A stretch of DNA of 64,000 nucleotides from Chroogloeocystis siderophila 5.2 s.c.1 (lineage in GTDB: Bacteria; Cyanobacteriota; Cyanobacteriia; Cyanobacteriales; Chroococcidiopsidaceae), in contig NZ_MRCC01000001.1 in NCBI RefSeq assembly GCF_001904655.1, positions 248,001 through 312,000 on the forward strand, given 5' to 3'. Positions 63,118 to 64,000 of the stretch are shown here, in pieces. Position numbers and translations under genes: made by a program. The notes below the pieces were generated by a model. It was not told the origin of the DNA. It worked only from the letters and a program-made list of their open reading frames with translations, and searched no databases. Positions within the stretch are counted from its first letter, which is position 1, and each line of letters starts with the position of its first letter.

Positions 63118-63184
63118 AGCAACTTTCTTTGTATTTTCATATTTTGTCAATCACCAAAAGTCAAAGGTAAAGAGTGCTTCTTAA

Positions 63185-63538
63185 TTAAGACATAAAATTA
63201 ATAATTTCTAAAGGAAAGGCGAAACTTCCATCTTCATGGGGTTTAAAATCAATTACCTGGAACACAGCATCAAGATTTAATGCACCATAAATATGAGGAA
63301 ATAATTCATCTTCTTGGATTCCTTCATAGCGAATTTCGGCGTGAACTTTATCAGAATCGATGCACAGTAGTACTAATCCCTGCTGATTCTCAAAGAATGT
63401 ATTTGCTACATTGATAACTTGCTGTGGAGTAGAACAGTGAATAAATCCTTCAGATTCTAGTGTATCACCGCGATAGATTTGAAATTTTTGTGCGGCTTCC
63501 CATTGAGCGCGTTGCGTGATGTGTAAAATAATGTTCAT
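63185..63538 (-). CDS. DUF952 family protein
   Basis: The 117-residue protein matches DUF952: ILHITQRAQWEAAQKFQIYRGDTLESEGFIHCSTPQQVINVANTFF, LLCIDSDKVHAEIRYEG, FPHIYGALNLDAVFQVIDF. The family has a conserved FIHCS and the FPHIYG motif (found near pseudomonas-type nucleotide-related enzymes), with no established role. The length and start agree with relatives. It is monocistronic. Confidence 0.88.
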   Translation of the reverse strand: MNIILHITQRAQWEAAQKFQIYRGDTLESEGFIHCSTPQQVINVANTFFENQQGLVLLCIDSDKVHAEIRYEGIQEDELFPHIYGALNLDAVFQVIDFKPHEDGSFAFPLEIINFMS

Positions 63539-63539
63539 G

Positions 63540-63565
63540 AATGGTCATTGGTAATTGATAATTGG
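63540..63565. repeat. GGTAATTGATAATTGG simple repeat
   Basis: GGTCATTGGTAATTGATAATTGGTC, AATTGGT heptamer-type units like those at 58259-58320, lies between the DUF952 and CocE-like genes. Confidence 0.5.
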
Positions 63566-63585
63566 TCACTATTTGCAACTCAAAT

Positions 63586-64000
63586 TTAGGATGGTGCAAC
63601 GACGGGTAATAAGACTTGCGAAGGGCGATCGCCTCCACAATGTACAGTTAAAGTTACAATTTGCGAATCCATCAACCGCGTACTACCCATTGGTGAACCT
63701 GTACCAGGATTAATCGGATACGCTGGAAAACACGCAGCACTTAAACTAAGACGGAGGGCGTTACCTTTGGCGATTTTGACACACGTTGGTTGCAAAACGA
63801 CTCGCAAAGGCGATCGCCTTTCATTTACGTGCAAATAACCTTGCGTTAAGTTATATACTTTACCATCACTGTGGACTTCAGAAAGTACCGCGCACAAGTC
63901 ATGATATGGAGTATCTGCACTACAAAAAACCTCGACCGCAACATCTCCTGCAAAATGTAAATCGGTTTCTAGCGGTGCTGTTGTATAAGTTAAAACATCA
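63586..64000 (-). CDS. CocE/NonD family hydrolase, C-terminal part
   Basis: The minus-strand frame stays open to the window edge, so this is the 3' end of a longer gene. It encodes the C-terminal jelly-roll domain of CocE/NonD or X-Pro dipeptidyl-peptidase type hydrolases: YTTAPLETDLHFAGDVAVEVF, DLCAVLSEVHSDGKVYNLTQGYLHVNERRSP, ALRLSLSAACFPAYPINPGTG. The catalytic alpha/beta-hydrolase domain is outside the window. The substrate (esters, amides or proline peptides) cannot be told. Confidence 0.85.
   Translation of the reverse strand, partial: DVLTYTTAPLETDLHFAGDVAVEVFCSADTPYHDLCAVLSEVHSDGKVYNLTQGYLHVNERRSPLRVVLQPTCVKIAKGNALRLSLSAACFPAYPINPGTGSPMGSTRLMDSQIVTLTVHCGGDRPSQVLLPVVAPS

Overview
The window is a stretch of cyanobacterial chromosome. 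The evidence is the gene content: CpcT/CpeT-type bilin lyase, heme oxygenase, the SbtA/SbtB bicarbonate transporter pair, GlpX-type FBPase/SBPase, acyl-ACP synthetase, a UPF0182 membrane protein and a YlqD-family protein. The HIP1 octamer GCGATCGC also recurs, at least ten times in the first 6.1 kb. The dispersed intergenic repeats and the many decayed accessory genes suggest a large, repeat-rich genome, possibly Chroococcidiopsis/Gloeocapsopsis-like; that placement is an inference. No tRNA, rRNA, CRISPR array, prophage or intact insertion sequence was seen.

Layout. 0-4.2 kb: mreD, ribD and small cyanobacterial proteins, including one built from an internal duplication. 4.3-7 kb: a Zn/Mn ABC transporter (znuB, znuC, divergent znuA) with a Zur-like box between the divergent genes. 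7-11 kb: a ferredoxin-like protein, an SRPBCC protein and tldD-tldE. 10.9-13.1 kb: decay zone with a frameshifted MFS transporter and the remnant of a STAND (NB-ARC) regulator. 13.2-20.5 kb: rodA, mrp, then a tetrapyrrole neighbourhood (hemF, CpcT/CpeT lyase, CobW-like GTPase, heme oxygenase). 20.8-21.3 kb: cytochrome P450 remnant. 21.7-23.8 kb: sbtA-sbtB followed by an exported beta-carbonic anhydrase, a compact inorganic-carbon operon. 23.8-29.5 kb: UPF0182 protein, hemA and glpX.

29.8-36.9 kb: glutaredoxin, tadA, acyltransferase, a secreted helical protein, the bolA-grxD pair, an atypical OmpR-family regulator resembling NblR, an oxidoreductase and a DUF427 protein. 37-46.7 kb: recQ, a hidden 54-codon ORF with a strong ribosome-binding site, acyl-ACP synthetase, YlqD protein, pyruvate dehydrogenase E2, an orphan PilB/GspE ATPase and a quinone oxidoreductase. 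46.8-47.3 kb: a dead hicAB toxin-antitoxin pair. 47.4-55.3 kb: cytidine deaminase-like protein, ilvN, a CrtYc/CrtYd-type lycopene cyclase (not the usual cyanobacterial cyclase class), a 2OG-Fe(II) oxygenase, DUF3891, a His-rich COG0523 metallochaperone behind a second Zur-like box, two GNATs, and an AtzE amidase with its AtzG subunit. 55.4-56.7 kb: second decay zone (MFS remnant, FRG-domain remnant). 56.7-64 kb: AbgT and GltS transporters, an RTX repeat protein, a dead HAD hydrolase, DUF952 and the 3' end of a CocE/NonD hydrolase.

I did not find a convincing previously undescribed multi-gene system. The best leads are the CrtYcd-type cyclase, the two Zur-like boxes linking zinc uptake to a COG0523 protein, the sbtAB-carbonic anhydrase operon, the hidden small ORF, the small duplicated protein, and the cluster of decayed defence or regulatory genes (STAND, HicAB, FRG).
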